Below, one piece after another: positions 17,451 through 27,791 of a stretch of 64,000 bases of DNA. Each line of letters begins with the position of its first letter. The first letter of the stretch is position 1. The stretch comes from Pseudomonas massiliensis. GTDB taxonomy: Bacteria; Pseudomonadota; Gammaproteobacteria; Pseudomonadales; Pseudomonadaceae. The notes beneath the pieces are model-generated. The model saw only the letters and a list, made by a program, of their open reading frames with translations. It searched no databases and was not told the DNA's origin. The DNA lies in assembly GCF_000826105.1 (NCBI RefSeq), contig NZ_CCYK01000007.1, positions 496,001 through 560,000 of the forward strand, read 5' to 3'. The position numbers and the translations under genes are program-made.

Positions 17451-19313
17451 ATGGCTCTACTGCAGATTGCCGAACCTGGCCTGAGCCCCCAACCGCACCA
17501 GCGTCGGCTGGCGGTGGGGATCGACTTGGGCACCACCAACTCCCTGGTCGCCGCCTTGCGCAGCGGGCTCGCCGAGCCGCTGCCGGATGCCGAGGGCCAG
17601 GTCATCCTGCCGTCCGCGGTTCGTTACCATGCCGGCCGGGTCGAAGTGGGCATCGGCGCCCGCCGGGCCGCCGCCGTGGATCCGTACAACACCATCGTAT
17701 CGGTCAAGCGGTTGATGGGGCGCGGCCTGGCCGATGTCCATCAACTGGGTGAGCAGCTCCCGTATCGCTTCGCCGAAGGCGAGTCGCACATGCCGTTCAT
17801 CGAAACGGTGCAAGGGCCCAAGAGTCCGGTGGAAGTCTCGGCGGAAATTCTTCGGGTGCTCCGCCAGCGCGCCGAAGCTACCCTGGGCGGGGATCTGGTG
17901 GGTGCAGTGATTACCGTTCCAGCCTATTTCGATGACGCCCAGCGCCAGGCCACCAAGGATGCCGCGCGCCTGGCGGGCCTGACCGTATTGCGCCTGCTCA
18001 ACGAGCCTACCGCCGCGGCCGTCGCCTATGGGCTGGACCAGCAGGCCGAAGGCCTGGTAGCCATCTATGACCTGGGTGGCGGTACCTTCGATATTTCCAT
18101 TCTGCGGCTTTCCCGCGGGGTGTTCGAAGTATTGGCCACCGGCGGCGACAGCGCCCTGGGTGGTGATGACTTCGACCATGCCATCGCCAGCTGGATGCTC
18201 GCCGAGGCCGGTCTGTCCTCGGACCTGGCGCCGGCGGCCCAGCGCGAATTGCTCCAGGCGGCCTGCGCCGCGAAAGAAGCACTCAGCGGGGCAGAGGCCG
18301 TGCCAGTCGTCTATGGCGGCTGGGCCGGCGAGCTGAGTCGGGCCCGGTTCGACAGCCTCATCGAGCCACTGCTGGCTCGCAGCCTGAAGGCCTGCCGACG
18401 GGCTGTACGCGATTCCGGGGTCGAGCTCGAAGACATAGGCGCGGTGGTCATGGTCGGGGGCTCCACGCGGGTCCCGCGTGTGCGTGAGGCGGTCGGCCAG
18501 TTGTTCGGCCGTGAACCCTTGACCAACATCGACCCGGACCAGGTGGTCGCCATCGGCGCCGCGATCCAGGCCGATACCCTGGCGGGCAACCAGCGGGACG
18601 GCGAGGCCCTGTTGCTGCTGGACGTGATTCCACTGTCCTTGGGCCTGGAAACCATGGGCGGGCTGATGGAAAAGGTCATCCCGCGCAATACCACCATCCC
18701 GGTCGCCCGCGCCCAGGAGTTCACCACCTACAAGGACGGCCAGACCGCCATGGTCATCCACGTCCTGCAAGGTGAGCGCGAACTGGTCAGCGATTGTCGC
18801 TCCCTGTCGCGTTTCGAGCTGCGCGGTATTCCGCCCATGGTGGCAGGCGCGGCCAAGATCCGCGTGACCTTCCAGGTGGACGCCGACGGCCTGCTGAACG
18901 TATCTGCCCGCGAGCTGGGCTCGGGTGTGGAAGCCAGCGTCCAGGTCAAGCCTTCCTATGGCCTGACCGATGGCGAGATCGCCCGCATGCTCAAGGATTC
19001 CTTCGAATACGCCGGGCATGACAAGCAGGCGCGCCAGCTACGCGAGCACCAGGTGGACGCCGAACGGTTGCTCGAGGCCGTGCAGGGTGCGCTCGAGGCT
19101 GACGGCGACCGTCTGCTCGAAGCCCAGGAGCGGGAAGCGATCGAGTTCCAGATGCAAGAACTGCGTGATTTGTTGACCGGCACCGATGGCCCCGCCATCG
19201 AGCAGCAGACTCGCCGTCTGTCGCAGGTGACCGATGCCTTTGCCGCCCGCCGCCTTGATTCGACGGTCAAAGCCGCACTGGCCGGGCGCAACCTGAATGA
19301 GATCGAGGAGTAA
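17451..19313 (+). CDS. hscA: Hsp70-type chaperone HscA
   Basis: Specialised Hsp70 that uses ATP hydrolysis to drive cluster transfer from IscU. ATPase motifs [49 protein letters not shown] and [16 protein letters not shown] are all present, with the substrate domain from about residue 390. 620 residues, usual length. It follows hscB and precedes fdx by 3 bp. Confidence 0.97.
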   Translation: MALLQIAEPGLSPQPHQRRLAVGIDLGTTNSLVAALRSGLAEPLPDAEGQVILPSAVRYHAGRVEVGIGARRAAAVDPYNTIVSVKRLMGRGLADVHQLGEQLPYRFAEGESHMPFIETVQGPKSPVEVSAEILRVLRQRAEATLGGDLVGAVITVPAYFDDAQRQATKDAARLAGLTVLRLLNEPTAAAVAYGLDQQAEGLVAIYDLGGGTFDISILRLSRGVFEVLATGGDSALGGDDFDHAIASWMLAEAGLSSDLAPAAQRELLQAACAAKEALSGAEAVPVVYGGWAGELSRARFDSLIEPLLARSLKACRRAVRDSGVELEDIGAVVMVGGSTRVPRVREAVGQLFGREPLTNIDPDQVVAIGAAIQADTLAGNQRDGEALLLLDVIPLSLGLETMGGLMEKVIPRNTTIPVARAQEFTTYKDGQTAMVIHVLQGERELVSDCRSLSRFELRGIPPMVAGAAKIRVTFQVDADGLLNVSARELGSGVEASVQVKPSYGLTDGEIARMLKDSFEYAGHDKQARQLREHQVDAERLLEAVQGALEADGDRLLEAQEREAIEFQMQELRDLLTGTDGPAIEQQTRRLSQVTDAFAARRLDSTVKAALAGRNLNEIEE

Positions 19314-19316
19314 CCG

Positions 19317-19658
19317 ATGCCCCAGGTGAAATTCCTGCCGCACGAGAAGTTCTGCCCCGAGGGGCTGGTGGTGGACGTACCGCCCGGGACCAACATCCTG
19401 GAGCTGGCGCACGAGCACCATATCGAAATGGAAAGCGCCTGCGGCGGGGTATGCGCCTGTACCACCTGCCATTGCATCGTGCGCCAGGGCTTCGGCTCGC
19501 TCCAGGAGGCCGACGAGCTGGAAGAAGACATGCTCGACAAGGCCTGGGGGCTGGAGGCACAGTCACGCCTGGCTTGCCAGATCAAGGTCGGCGACGAAGA
19601 CCTTACCATCGAGATTCCCAAGTATTCGCTGAACCACGCTGCCGAAGCGCCGCACTGA
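19317..19658 (+). CDS. fdx: [2Fe-2S] ferredoxin of the isc system
   Basis: Adrenodoxin-type ferredoxin supplying electrons for cluster assembly. The ligands are Cys42, Cys48, Cys51 and Cys87 (ACGGVCACTTCHC and LACQIKV); the extra Cys46 is also conserved in E. coli Fdx. 113 residues. GAGGAG just upstream overlaps the end of hscA. Confidence 0.97.
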   Translation: MPQVKFLPHEKFCPEGLVVDVPPGTNILELAHEHHIEMESACGGVCACTTCHCIVRQGFGSLQEADELEEDMLDKAWGLEAQSRLACQIKVGDEDLTIEIPKYSLNHAAEAPH

Positions 19659-19671
19659 GACGGAGGCCCGC

Positions 19672-19872
19672 ATGATTCTTAAATGGGTGGACGTGCAGGA
19701 AATCGCCATTCAGCTGGCCGAGGCCCGGCCTGAAGTGGACCCTCGCACGGTCAGCTTTCCTCGGCTGCGCCAGTGGGTGATGGAACTGCCGGATTTCGAC
19801 GATGACCCGAATCGCTCCGGCGAGAAGGTGCTCGAGGCGATCCAGGCGCACTGGATCGCTGAAGCGGATTGA
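19672..19872 (+). CDS. iscX: Fe-S assembly protein IscX
   Basis: Small acidic protein (66 residues) that binds IscS and iron and tunes cluster assembly. The typical LKWVDVQEIAIQLAE start and the acidic DFDDDPN segment are present. Last gene of the isc operon, 13 bp after fdx and directly before a terminator. Confidence 0.95.
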   Translation: MILKWVDVQEIAIQLAEARPEVDPRTVSFPRLRQWVMELPDFDDDPNRSGEKVLEAIQAHWIAEAD

Positions 19873-19900
19873 AAATGTTCCGCGTTAGGAAATACCTCCG

Positions 19901-19931
19901 AACCCGCGTATAATTCGCGGGTTTAATTTTT
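19901..19931 (+). terminator. isc operon terminator with a -10 sequence in its loop
   Basis: AACCCGCG (19901-19908) pairs with CGCGGGTT (19916-19923), followed by TAATTTTT. The 7-nt loop is TATAATT, so a perfect -10 hexamer (19909-19914) sits in the loop, placed to start the ndk transcript about 40 nt before its ATG. No good -35 is visible. Confidence 0.75.
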
Positions 19932-19959
19932 GCTTAACTCACTGCTTCTGGAGTGTCAC

Positions 19960-20385
19960 ATGGCTGTTCAACGTACCTTCTCCATCATCAAGCCCGACGC
20001 CGTCGCCAAGAACGTCATCGGCAAGATCACCACCCGCTTCGAAGACGCCGGCCTGCGCGTCGTCGCTTCGAAAATGAAGCAGCTGTCCAAGGCCGAAGCC
20101 GAAGGCTTCTACGCCGAGCACAAGGAGCGCGGCTTCTTCGGTGACCTGGTTGCCTTCATGACTTCCGGCCCGGTCGTTGTCCAGGTGCTGGAAGGCGAGA
20201 ACGCCATTGCCCGCAACCGCGAGCTGATGGGCGCCACCGATCCGAAGAAAGCCGACGCTGGCACCATCCGCGCCGATTTCGCCGATTCCATCGACGCCAA
20301 CGCCGTCCACGGTTCGGACTCCGAAGCCGCCGCCGCTCGTGAAATCGCTTACTTCTTCGCGGCTACCGAGGTAACCACTCGCTAA
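19960..20385 (+). CDS. ndk: nucleoside diphosphate kinase
   Basis: Transfers the gamma phosphate between nucleoside triphosphates and diphosphates through a phosphohistidine. The active site segment [16 protein letters not shown] contains the catalytic His; the N-terminal [14 protein letters not shown] is typical. I start at the ATG at 19960 (MAVQRTF), preceded by a GGAG. 141 residues. Confidence 0.97.
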   Translation: MAVQRTFSIIKPDAVAKNVIGKITTRFEDAGLRVVASKMKQLSKAEAEGFYAEHKERGFFGDLVAFMTSGPVVVQVLEGENAIARNRELMGATDPKKADAGTIRADFADSIDANAVHGSDSEAAAAREIAYFFAATEVTTR

Positions 20386-20413
20386 GCCACGCTTGCGAGT
20401 GAGAGGTGAATCC

Positions 20414-21562
20414 ATGACGACATCTACCGACAAAATCAACTTGTTGGGTCTTACCCGCCAGGAAATGGAGAAATTCTTCGACTCGCTCGGGGAAAAGCGC
20501 TTCCGCGCCGGTCAGGCGATGAAATGGATTCACCACTTTGGCGTCGATGATTTCGACGCCATGACCGACTTCGGCAAGGCACTGCGCGCCAAGCTCAAGG
20601 CTTGCGCGGAAATCCGCGGCCCCGAAGTGGTCAGCGAAGACATCTCCGCCGACGGCACCCGCAAATGGGTCGTGCGCGTGGCCTCGGGCAGTTGCGTCGA
20701 GACCGTGTACATTCCCCAGGGCAAGCGCGGCACATTGTGCGTGTCTTCCCAGGCCGGCTGCGCCCTGGACTGCAGCTTCTGCTCCACCGGCAAGCAAGGC
20801 TTCAACAGCAACCTCACCGCCGCCGAAGTGATCGGCCAGGTGTGGATCGCGAACAAATCCTTCGGCACCGTCCCGCATACCATCGACCGCGCCATCACCA
20901 ACGTGGTGATGATGGGCATGGGCGAGCCGCTGCTGAACTTCGACAACGTCGTCAGCGCCATGCACCTGATGATGGACGACTTCGGCTATGGCATCTCCAA
21001 GCGCCGGGTCACGCTGTCCACCTCCGGCGTGGTGCCCATGATCGACGAGCTGGCCAAGCACATCGACGTGTCCCTGGCCCTTTCGCTGCATGCGCCCAAC
21101 GACGCGCTGCGCAACGAGCTGGTGCCGATCAACAGGAAATACCCGCTGGCCGTGGTACTGGATTCCTGCCTGCGCTACATGGCCGCCCTGGGCGAGAAGC
21201 GAGTGCTCACCGTCGAGTACACCTTGCTCAAGGACGTCAATGACCGCCCGGAACACGCCGCGGAAATGATCGAGCTGCTGCGCAATGTGCCCTGCAAGAT
21301 CAACCTGATCCCCTTCAACCCGTTCCCGCATTCGGGGTATGAGCGGCCAAGCAACAATGCCATCCGTCGCTTCCAGGACAGCCTGCACCACGCGGGCTAT
21401 AACGTGACGGTGCGCACCACCCGTGGCGAAGACATAGACGCGGCTTGCGGGCAGCTGGTCGGCCAGGTGATGGACCGTACCCGCCGCAGTGAACGTTACA
21501 TCGCGGTGCGTCAGCTGGAAGCCGACGCCCAAGGGCTGCCGCAAGCCGCCAGCCGCCCCTGA
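20414..21562 (+). CDS. rlmN: dual-specificity 23S rRNA/tRNA adenine-C2 methyltransferase
   Basis: Radical SAM enzyme that methylates C2 of A2503 in 23S rRNA and A37 in tRNA. The cluster motif CxxxCxxC ([12 protein letters not shown]) is present, together with GMGEPLLN and the C-terminal region. I use the ATG at 20414 ([12 protein letters not shown]), which has GAGAGGTG upstream. 382 residues. It lies between ndk and pilF as in other Pseudomonas. Confidence 0.96.
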   Translation: MTTSTDKINLLGLTRQEMEKFFDSLGEKRFRAGQAMKWIHHFGVDDFDAMTDFGKALRAKLKACAEIRGPEVVSEDISADGTRKWVVRVASGSCVETVYIPQGKRGTLCVSSQAGCALDCSFCSTGKQGFNSNLTAAEVIGQVWIANKSFGTVPHTIDRAITNVVMMGMGEPLLNFDNVVSAMHLMMDDFGYGISKRRVTLSTSGVVPMIDELAKHIDVSLALSLHAPNDALRNELVPINRKYPLAVVLDSCLRYMAALGEKRVLTVEYTLLKDVNDRPEHAAEMIELLRNVPCKINLIPFNPFPHSGYERPSNNAIRRFQDSLHHAGYNVTVRTTRGEDIDAACGQLVGQVMDRTRRSERYIAVRQLEADAQGLPQAASRP

Positions 21563-21585
21563 GCGCTTATCGAGAGAGGAACTCA

Positions 21586-22344
21586 ATGATCCCGCGCCTT
21601 GCGCCCCTGCTGTTTCTGGCCATGGTCCTTGCCGGTTGCGTCACCACCGGCAAGGTGAACCCGATGGACACTCGCCAGGGCCGTGAACAGGCACGGGATG
21701 CGTACATCCAGCTTGGGCTGGGCTACCTCCAGCAGGGCGAAACGGAGCGCGCCAAGGTGCCCTTGAAGAAGGCGCTGGAACTGGATGCAGCCAGTGCCGA
21801 AGCCAATGCGGCGCTGGCGTTGGTATTCCAGGCCGAGGGCGAGGCCGAACTGGCCGAGCAGGCATTTCGCAAGGCGCTCTCGGCCCGGCCGGCAGATTCC
21901 CGTATCCTGAACAACTACGGCGGATTCCTGTACGAACGCAAGCGCTATGAGGACGCCTACGAGAAATTCCGGCAGGCCGCCCAGGATCCGCTCTACCCGG
22001 AACGCTCCCGGGTGTTCGAGAACCTGGGCATGACCGCGTTGATGCTGGGGCGAAAGGATGAAGGACGTGAGCTGCTGGACAAGGCGCTGCGGTTGAATCG
22101 CCAGCAGCCCCGTGCGTTGCTGGAAATGGCCGAACTCTCCTACGAGGCGCAGCAATATGTACCGGCGCGCGATTACTATGAGCGCTTCAGCCAGCTCAGC
22201 GAGCAGAATGCCCGCAGCCTGTTGCTCGGCACTCGTCTGGCCAAGCTGTTCGACGACAAGAACCGGGCCGCCAGCTATGGCCTGCAACTGAAACGACTCT
22301 ATCCCGGCACGCCGGAATATCAGCAATACCTGTCGGAGCAATGA
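21586..22344 (+). CDS. pilF: type IV pilus assembly lipoprotein (pilotin)
   Basis: Outer-membrane lipoprotein pilotin that helps the PilQ secretin reach and assemble in the outer membrane. The signal peptide ends in a lipobox (MVLAGC), and about six TPR-like helical repeats follow (for example AYIQLGLGYLQQGETERA, ALALVFQAEGEAELAEQA). 252 residues. Its stop overlaps the rodZ start (ATGATGA). Confidence 0.94.
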   Translation: MIPRLAPLLFLAMVLAGCVTTGKVNPMDTRQGREQARDAYIQLGLGYLQQGETERAKVPLKKALELDAASAEANAALALVFQAEGEAELAEQAFRKALSARPADSRILNNYGGFLYERKRYEDAYEKFRQAAQDPLYPERSRVFENLGMTALMLGRKDEGRELLDKALRLNRQQPRALLEMAELSYEAQQYVPARDYYERFSQLSEQNARSLLLGTRLAKLFDDKNRAASYGLQLKRLYPGTPEYQQYLSEQ

Positions 22345-23384
22345 TGAAAGCGGCGCATCCCGAAGCAGTAGCAGTGGCTCGCACGAATCCCGGCGAAACT
22401 CTGCGCCAGGCCCGCGAAAGCAGAGGCTGGACGTTGCAGGAAGTGGCCGCGCGGCTGAACCTGACCACCACCTCCCTGGCCAACCTGGAATCCGGCGATT
22501 TCGGGCGCCTGCCCGGCCATACCTTCGCCCGTGGCTACATCCGCGCCTACGCAAAATTGCTGGGCATGGACCAGACGCCCCTGGTGGAAGCCTTCGATCA
22601 TTACACCGGTACCAACGCCAAGGGCTCTGATGTCCACGGCCTTGGCCGCATCGAAGAGCCTGTGCGCCTATCCCATAACATCCTGCGGATCGTCAGCCTG
22701 TTGCTGCTGGTACTGGTCATCGGTGGCGGCTTCCTCTGGTGGCAGGATCAGAACGCCTCCCGTGGGCGGGACCAGGCCGGTACCGCCATTGAGCATGTGG
22801 AGGTGGAAAGCGCGGACGGCACCACCCAGATCCATCCCATAGACGAGCCGGAAGACCAGGCGGTAACCGATAGCCAGGCCGTACCAGCGCCCGGGGCCGA
22901 TGAAGCGGCCAGCGCGCCATCCGCCGAGGGGTCGACCCAGGCCAGCCCCCCTGCGCCAGCCACCGCTGCGGCCGCGCCTGCGGCCGCGCCTGCGGCGACT
23001 CCCTCGGCGCCGCCCCTGAGCACCACTCATGGCTCTGCAGGTTCTCCGGTAATCGCTTCGCCTCCGGCTCCGGCTACAGCGCCAGCCGCGACCAGCGTTG
23101 CGCCTGTTGGCAGCGGCCCCGCTGTCGGCGCCCCCATGCCCGGCGCTGGCCAGGTGCGGATCGACTTCACCGCCGACTGCTGGACCCAGGTCACGGATGC
23201 CACTGGCAAGGTGCTCGCCAGCGCCCTCAAGCGCAAGGGCGACAGCCTGGATGTCAGCGGCAAGCCTCCTCTTCAGGTACGCCTGGGCTACGCCCGGGGT
23301 GCCCAGGTCACGTACAACGGTGAAGCCGTGAACGTGGCTCCCTTCATCTCGGGCGAAACCGCTCGCCTGAAACTGGGACAATGA
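22341..23384 (+). CDS. rodZ: cytoskeletal protein RodZ
   Basis: Bitopic cell-shape protein that links MreB to the elongation machinery. An N-terminal helix-turn-helix ([24 protein letters not shown]), one membrane helix near residues 112-132 ([19 protein letters not shown]), a long Pro/Ala-rich periplasmic linker and a C-terminal DUF4115 domain ([21 protein letters not shown]) appear in order. Two adjacent ATG codons (22341, 22344) overlap the pilF stop. The stop overlaps the ispG start. The linker is low-complexity and probably variable between strains. Confidence 0.93.
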   Translation: MMKAAHPEAVAVARTNPGETLRQARESRGWTLQEVAARLNLTTTSLANLESGDFGRLPGHTFARGYIRAYAKLLGMDQTPLVEAFDHYTGTNAKGSDVHGLGRIEEPVRLSHNILRIVSLLLLVLVIGGGFLWWQDQNASRGRDQAGTAIEHVEVESADGTTQIHPIDEPEDQAVTDSQAVPAPGADEAASAPSAEGSTQASPPAPATAAAAPAAAPAATPSAPPLSTTHGSAGSPVIASPPAPATAPAATSVAPVGSGPAVGAPMPGAGQVRIDFTADCWTQVTDATGKVLASALKRKGDSLDVSGKPPLQVRLGYARGAQVTYNGEAVNVAPFISGETARLKLGQ

Positions 23385-24499
23385 CAGTCATGCATGGCGA
23401 ATCTCCGATCAAGCGTCGCGTATCACGTAAAATCTGGGTCGGCTCGGTGCCGGTAGGCGGCGACGCCCCTATCGCGGTGCAGAGCATGACCAACACGGAC
23501 ACCCTGGACGTCCTTTCCACCGTTGCGCAGATCAACCGGCTGGAAAACGCCGGCGCGGATATCGTCCGAGTCTCGGTACCCGACATGGAGGCCGCCGAAG
23601 CCTTCGGCAAGATCAAGCAGCAGGTGAAGGTTCCCCTGGTCGCCGATATCCACTTCGATTACCGCATCGCCCTGCGCGTGGCGGAGCTGGGTGTGGATTG
23701 CCTGCGCATCAACCCGGGCAACATCGGCCGTGAAGATCGCGTCCGCGCGGTAGTGGACGCGGCCCGTGACCGGGGCATCCCGATCCGTATCGGCGTCAAT
23801 GCCGGCTCACTGGAAAAGGACCTGCAGAAGAAATATGGCGAGCCCACCCCAGAGGCACTGGTGGAATCGGCGCTGCGTCATGTGGAGCACCTGGATCGTC
23901 TCGACTTCCAGGATTTCAAGGTCAGCGTCAAGGCATCGGATGTGTTCATGGCCGTTGCCGCCTACCGGCAGCTGGCCGGGCAGATCATCCAGCCGCTGCA
24001 CCTGGGCATCACCGAGGCGGGCGGGCTGCGCTCCGGCACGGTGAAGTCGTCGGTGGGCCTGGGCATGCTCCTGGCCGACGGCATCGGCGACACCATCCGA
24101 ATCTCCCTGGCGGCGGACCCGGTGGAAGAAGTGAAGGTTGGCTTCGATATCCTCAAGTCTCTGCGGTTGCGGTCCCGTGGCATCAATTTCATCGCCTGCC
24201 CCAGCTGTTCCCGGCAGAATTTCGATGTGGTCAAGACCATGAACGAACTGGAAACCCGCCTCGAGGATTTGCTGGTACCCATGGACGTAGCCGTGATCGG
24301 CTGCGTGGTCAACGGGCCGGGCGAAGCCAAGGAGGCCCATATCGGCCTCACCGGCGGCACGCCCAACCTGGTGTACATCGACGGCAAGCCCTCGCAGAAA
24401 CTGACCAATGACAACCTCGCCGAGCAGCTGGAACGGCTGATCCGGCAGAAGGCGGCGGAAAAGGCCGAAGCCGACGCGGCGGTGATCGCCCGCGGCTGA
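23381..24499 (+). CDS. ispG: 4-hydroxy-3-methylbut-2-enyl diphosphate synthase
   Basis: GcpE/IspG, a [4Fe-4S] enzyme that reductively converts MEcPP to HMBPP in the MEP isoprenoid pathway. The cluster cysteines are in [13 protein letters not shown] and [13 protein letters not shown]. 372 residues. The ATG at 23381 overlaps the rodZ stop; an ATG nine bases later is possible. It lies directly before hisS, the conserved order. Confidence 0.97.
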   Translation: MTVMHGESPIKRRVSRKIWVGSVPVGGDAPIAVQSMTNTDTLDVLSTVAQINRLENAGADIVRVSVPDMEAAEAFGKIKQQVKVPLVADIHFDYRIALRVAELGVDCLRINPGNIGREDRVRAVVDAARDRGIPIRIGVNAGSLEKDLQKKYGEPTPEALVESALRHVEHLDRLDFQDFKVSVKASDVFMAVAAYRQLAGQIIQPLHLGITEAGGLRSGTVKSSVGLGMLLADGIGDTIRISLAADPVEEVKVGFDILKSLRLRSRGINFIACPSCSRQNFDVVKTMNELETRLEDLLVPMDVAVIGCVVNGPGEAKEAHIGLTGGTPNLVYIDGKPSQKLTNDNLAEQLERLIRQKAAEKAEADAAVIARG

Positions 24500-24556
24500 A
24501 CCCCGCAGGCCGGCCTAGCCCGGCCACATGGCCAACAGAATTGTTAAGGACACCCC

Positions 24557-25843
24557 GTGACAAAAGCTCTACAAGCCATTCGTGGCATGAACGATATCCT
24601 GCCCGAGCAAACACCGCTCTGGCGCTACTTCGAAGGCACCGTGGCCGGTTTGCTCGATGGCTATGGCTATGGCCAGATCCGCATGCCCATCGTCGAGTTC
24701 ACCGAACTGTTCAAGCGGTCCATTGGTGAAGTCACCGATATCGTCGAAAAAGAGATGTATACCTTCGAAGATCGCAACGGGGACTCCCTTACCCTGCGTC
24801 CCGAAGGGACCGCCGCCTGCGTGCGCGCGGTGCTCGAGCACGGTATCACTGGGAACGGCCAGCCTCAGAAGCTGTGGTACATCGGCCCGATGTTCCGCCA
24901 TGAGCGCCCGCAGAAAGGCCGCTATCGCCAGTTCCACCAGATCGGCGTGGAAGTGTTCAACCTGGCCGGGCCGGACATCGATGCCGAGCTCATCGCCTTG
25001 ACCTGGCGCCTGTGGGGCGCCCTGGGCATCCGCGACGCGGTCACCCTGGAACTCAACAGCCTGGGCACCACCGAGGCCCGGGGCCGCTATCGCGATGCCC
25101 TGGTGGCGTTCCTGTCGGCTCGCCTGGAACAACTGGACGAGGACAGCAAACGCCGCCTGCAGAGCAACCCGCTGCGCATTCTCGACAGCAAGGTGCCGGA
25201 AACCCAGGCGTTGCTGATAGACGCGCCCAGGCTGGCCGATTACCTCGACGAAGAATCCCGGGTGCACTTCGATGGCCTCAAGGCGCGCCTGGATGCCGCG
25301 GGCATTCCCTACGTGATCAACCCCAAGCTGGTCCGGGGCCTGGACTACTACTCCAAGACGGTATTCGAATGGACCACCGACAAGCTCGGTGCCCAGGGTA
25401 CCGTCTGCGCCGGCGGTCGCTACGATGGGCTCGTCGAGCAGATGGGCGGCAAGCCTACCCCAGGTGTCGGCTTCGCCATGGGCATCGAACGGCTGATCCT
25501 GCTGCTGGAAACCCTGGGGCAGGTTCCGGCGTCCCTGGCCCGACAGGTCGACGTCTACCTTTGCGCCATTGGCGAGGAGGCCGAACTGGCTGCCCTTACG
25601 CTCTCCGAGCAGCTGCGTGATGGCTTGCCATCCCTGCGCTTGCAGGTCAACGCCGGTGGCGGCAGCTTCAAGAGCCAGTTCAAGAAAGCCGACAAGAGCG
25701 GCGCGCTCTTTGCCCTGGTGCTTGGGGAGGACGAACTGGCCCGTGAAGTGATAGGGTTCAAGCCTTTGCGCGACCAGGGCGAACAGCAGCAAATCGCCTG
25801 GGCGGCGCTGGCCGACCATCTCGCCAGCGCGTTGCAGGCCTGA
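24557..25843 (+). CDS. hisS: histidyl-tRNA synthetase
   Basis: Class II aminoacyl-tRNA synthetase. It begins with GTG at 24557 ([18 protein letters not shown]), with AAGGA upstream. Family motifs [29 protein letters not shown] and the motif 3 [16 protein letters not shown] are present, followed by the anticodon-binding domain. 428 residues. Confidence 0.97.
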   Translation: MTKALQAIRGMNDILPEQTPLWRYFEGTVAGLLDGYGYGQIRMPIVEFTELFKRSIGEVTDIVEKEMYTFEDRNGDSLTLRPEGTAACVRAVLEHGITGNGQPQKLWYIGPMFRHERPQKGRYRQFHQIGVEVFNLAGPDIDAELIALTWRLWGALGIRDAVTLELNSLGTTEARGRYRDALVAFLSARLEQLDEDSKRRLQSNPLRILDSKVPETQALLIDAPRLADYLDEESRVHFDGLKARLDAAGIPYVINPKLVRGLDYYSKTVFEWTTDKLGAQGTVCAGGRYDGLVEQMGGKPTPGVGFAMGIERLILLLETLGQVPASLARQVDVYLCAIGEEAELAALTLSEQLRDGLPSLRLQVNAGGGSFKSQFKKADKSGALFALVLGEDELAREVIGFKPLRDQGEQQQIAWAALADHLASALQA

Positions 25844-25890
25844 TCAACCGCCCCTGGGGGCAAGACGTTCATAAACACAGGAGTATTGGG

Positions 25891-26532
25891 GTGTCGGTTA
25901 GCGATGATGAACAGCTCGGCCAGTTCAAGGATTGGTGGCAGCGCAACGGCAAGCCCCTGGTAACAGGTGGCCTGCTGGCGCTGGTCGTGGTCTTTGGCTG
26001 GCAGGGCTGGCAGAAGTATCAGGGCAGCCAGTCCCAGGGGGCGTCCAGCCTGTACCAGCAGCTGCTGGAAACGGTGCTCACGCCCAGCGGCAAGCCGGAC
26101 CAGGCCAAGGTGGATTACCTGGCCGGTGAGCTGGCCAAGAATTTCGGGGGCACCACCTATGCCCAGTTCGGCCAGCTGTTCCAGGCCAAGGTGAACGTGG
26201 ATGCCGGCCGCCTGGACGCTGCGGCGGGGCAACTGCAGGCCGTGCTGGCCAAGCCCGCCAGCACGACCATCGGCGAGCTGGCGCGGCAACGCCTGGCGCG
26301 GGTCCTGGCGGCGCAGGGCAAGACCGACGACGGCCTCAAGCTGCTCGATGGCGAAGCGGACAAGGCCTACCTGGCCAGCCGCGAGGAACTGCGCGGTGAC
26401 CTGCTGGTGAAGCTCGGTCGCGCCGATGACGCGGCCAAGGCTTATCGCAAGGCCAAGGACGCCCTGGCCGATGATGCCGCCGTGGGTGATCTCCAACTCA
26501 AGCTCGACGACCTGGCCAAAGGGGATGCGTAA
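25891..26532 (+). CDS. yfgM: YfgM-like TPR membrane protein
   Basis: Inner-membrane protein with one helix near residues 22-38 (GGLLALVVVFGWQGW) and a periplasmic TPR-like domain; E. coli YfgM works with PpiD at the SecYEG exit. It starts with GTG at 25891, with AGGAG upstream, giving SVSDDEQLGQFKDWW as in homologues. 213 residues. The bamB GTG follows one base after the stop. Confidence 0.9.
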   Translation: MSVSDDEQLGQFKDWWQRNGKPLVTGGLLALVVVFGWQGWQKYQGSQSQGASSLYQQLLETVLTPSGKPDQAKVDYLAGELAKNFGGTTYAQFGQLFQAKVNVDAGRLDAAAGQLQAVLAKPASTTIGELARQRLARVLAAQGKTDDGLKLLDGEADKAYLASREELRGDLLVKLGRADDAAKAYRKAKDALADDAAVGDLQLKLDDLAKGDA

Positions 26533-26533
26533 C

Positions 26534-27676
26534 GTGATTCGATGGAAACAGGCGGTATTGCTTGCCCTGGCCGTGGCGGTCGTGGGCTGTAGCAGCAACA
26601 GCAGCAAGGAACTCCCCCCGGCGGAGCTCACCGACTTCAAGGAAGAGGTAACCCTGGGCAAGGTCTGGAGCCGCTCCATCGGAGACGGCCAGGGTGAAAC
26701 CTACAACATGCTGGTGCCAGCGGTTGAGAACAATACCCTCTACGCCGCCGATACCCAGGGCGTGGTCATGGCCATGGACCGTATGAACGGTGACGTGGCG
26801 TGGGAGAAAGACCTGGAAATGCCGATCTCCGGCGCCGTTGGCGTGGGCGGCGGGCTAGTGATGTTCGGAACCCTGCGTGGCGATGTGGTCGCGTTGGACG
26901 CCACCAATGGCGAGGAACGCTGGCGCGCCCACGTCAAGGCCGAAGTGCTGGCACCGCCGGCGAACAACGGTGACGTGGTAGTGGTACAGACCCAGGACGA
27001 CCGCCTGGTCGGGCTGGACGCCAGCAATGGCAACCAGCTCTGGCTCTACGACAGCACACCGGCGGTCCTGACCCTGCGCGGCACCAGCGCCCCGCTGGTC
27101 ACTTCGCAACTGGCCCTGGCGGGCCTGTCCACTGGCAAGGTGGTGGCACTGGACATTCGTAACGGCACGCCCGTCTGGGAAACCCGGGTCGCCATCCCAC
27201 AGGGCCGCTCCGAGCTGGATCGCGTTGTGGATATCGACGGGGGGCTGTTGCTCTCTGGCAGCACGCTCTATGTGAGCACCTACCAGGGCCGCATGGCAGG
27301 CCTGGATGTGGACAGCGGCCGCGTGCTCTGGCAGCGCGACGCTTCCAGCTATGCCGGTGTGGCCCAGGGTTTCGGTAGCGTCTACATCGCCGAGGCCTCG
27401 GGTACGGTGGAAGGGGTGGACGAGCGCTCCACCACCGCGCTCTGGAGCAACGATGCCCTGGCCCGCCGCCAGTTGACCGCGCCAGAAGTGTTCTCCAGCT
27501 ACATCGCCGTGGGCGACATGGAAGGTTACCTGCACCTGCTCAGCCAGGTGGACGGCCGCTTCGTGGGCCGGACCCGGATCGACAGCGATGGCCTGCGCGC
27601 CCGGCCGCTGGTGGTCGGCGACATGCTGTACGTCTACGCCAACAGCGGCAAACTCGAGGCGCTGACCCTCAAGTAA
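26534..27676 (+). CDS. bamB: outer membrane assembly lipoprotein BamB
   Basis: Lipoprotein of the BAM complex, an eight-bladed PQQ-type beta-propeller that helps fold outer-membrane proteins. The signal peptide ends in the lipobox AVVGC, followed by SSNSSKELPPAELTDF, and blade motifs such as GDVVALDATNGEERWRA recur. I choose the GTG at 26534 because AGGGG is spaced correctly (9 nt) for it and the product (380 residues) matches the Pseudomonas length; an ATG at 26525 is too close to that site. Confidence 0.95.
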   Translation: MIRWKQAVLLALAVAVVGCSSNSSKELPPAELTDFKEEVTLGKVWSRSIGDGQGETYNMLVPAVENNTLYAADTQGVVMAMDRMNGDVAWEKDLEMPISGAVGVGGGLVMFGTLRGDVVALDATNGEERWRAHVKAEVLAPPANNGDVVVVQTQDDRLVGLDASNGNQLWLYDSTPAVLTLRGTSAPLVTSQLALAGLSTGKVVALDIRNGTPVWETRVAIPQGRSELDRVVDIDGGLLLSGSTLYVSTYQGRMAGLDVDSGRVLWQRDASSYAGVAQGFGSVYIAEASGTVEGVDERSTTALWSNDALARRQLTAPEVFSSYIAVGDMEGYLHLLSQVDGRFVGRTRIDSDGLRARPLVVGDMLYVYANSGKLEALTLK

Positions 27677-27687
27677 TGCTTGCTATG

Positions 27688-27760
27688 CTTGGGGCTGACA
27701 GCCCCAAGCGCGCGGGGCGAACCCGCAATCGTTCATGGCCGCTGCCCCGCAGCGGCCTTT
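27688..27760 (+). terminator. two hairpins between bamB and der
   Basis: Hairpin one: CTTGGGGCT (27688-27696) with AGCCCCAAG (27700-27708), 9-bp stem, 3-nt loop, no T run. Hairpin two: GGCCGCTG (27737-27744) with CAGCGGCC (27750-27757), followed by TTTGCCTTT. The second is a moderate terminator; together they separate bamB from der, although transcription may read through. Confidence 0.55.
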
Positions 27761-27791
27761 GCCTTTCTGAAATTCCGTAGTGGAGAGCCGC

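Noticed and set aside
27688..27708. CTTGGGGCT hairpin as a terminator of bamB by itself
   Set aside because: The stem is good but there is no T run; only the second hairpin nearby has a partial one, so I describe the pair as moderate.
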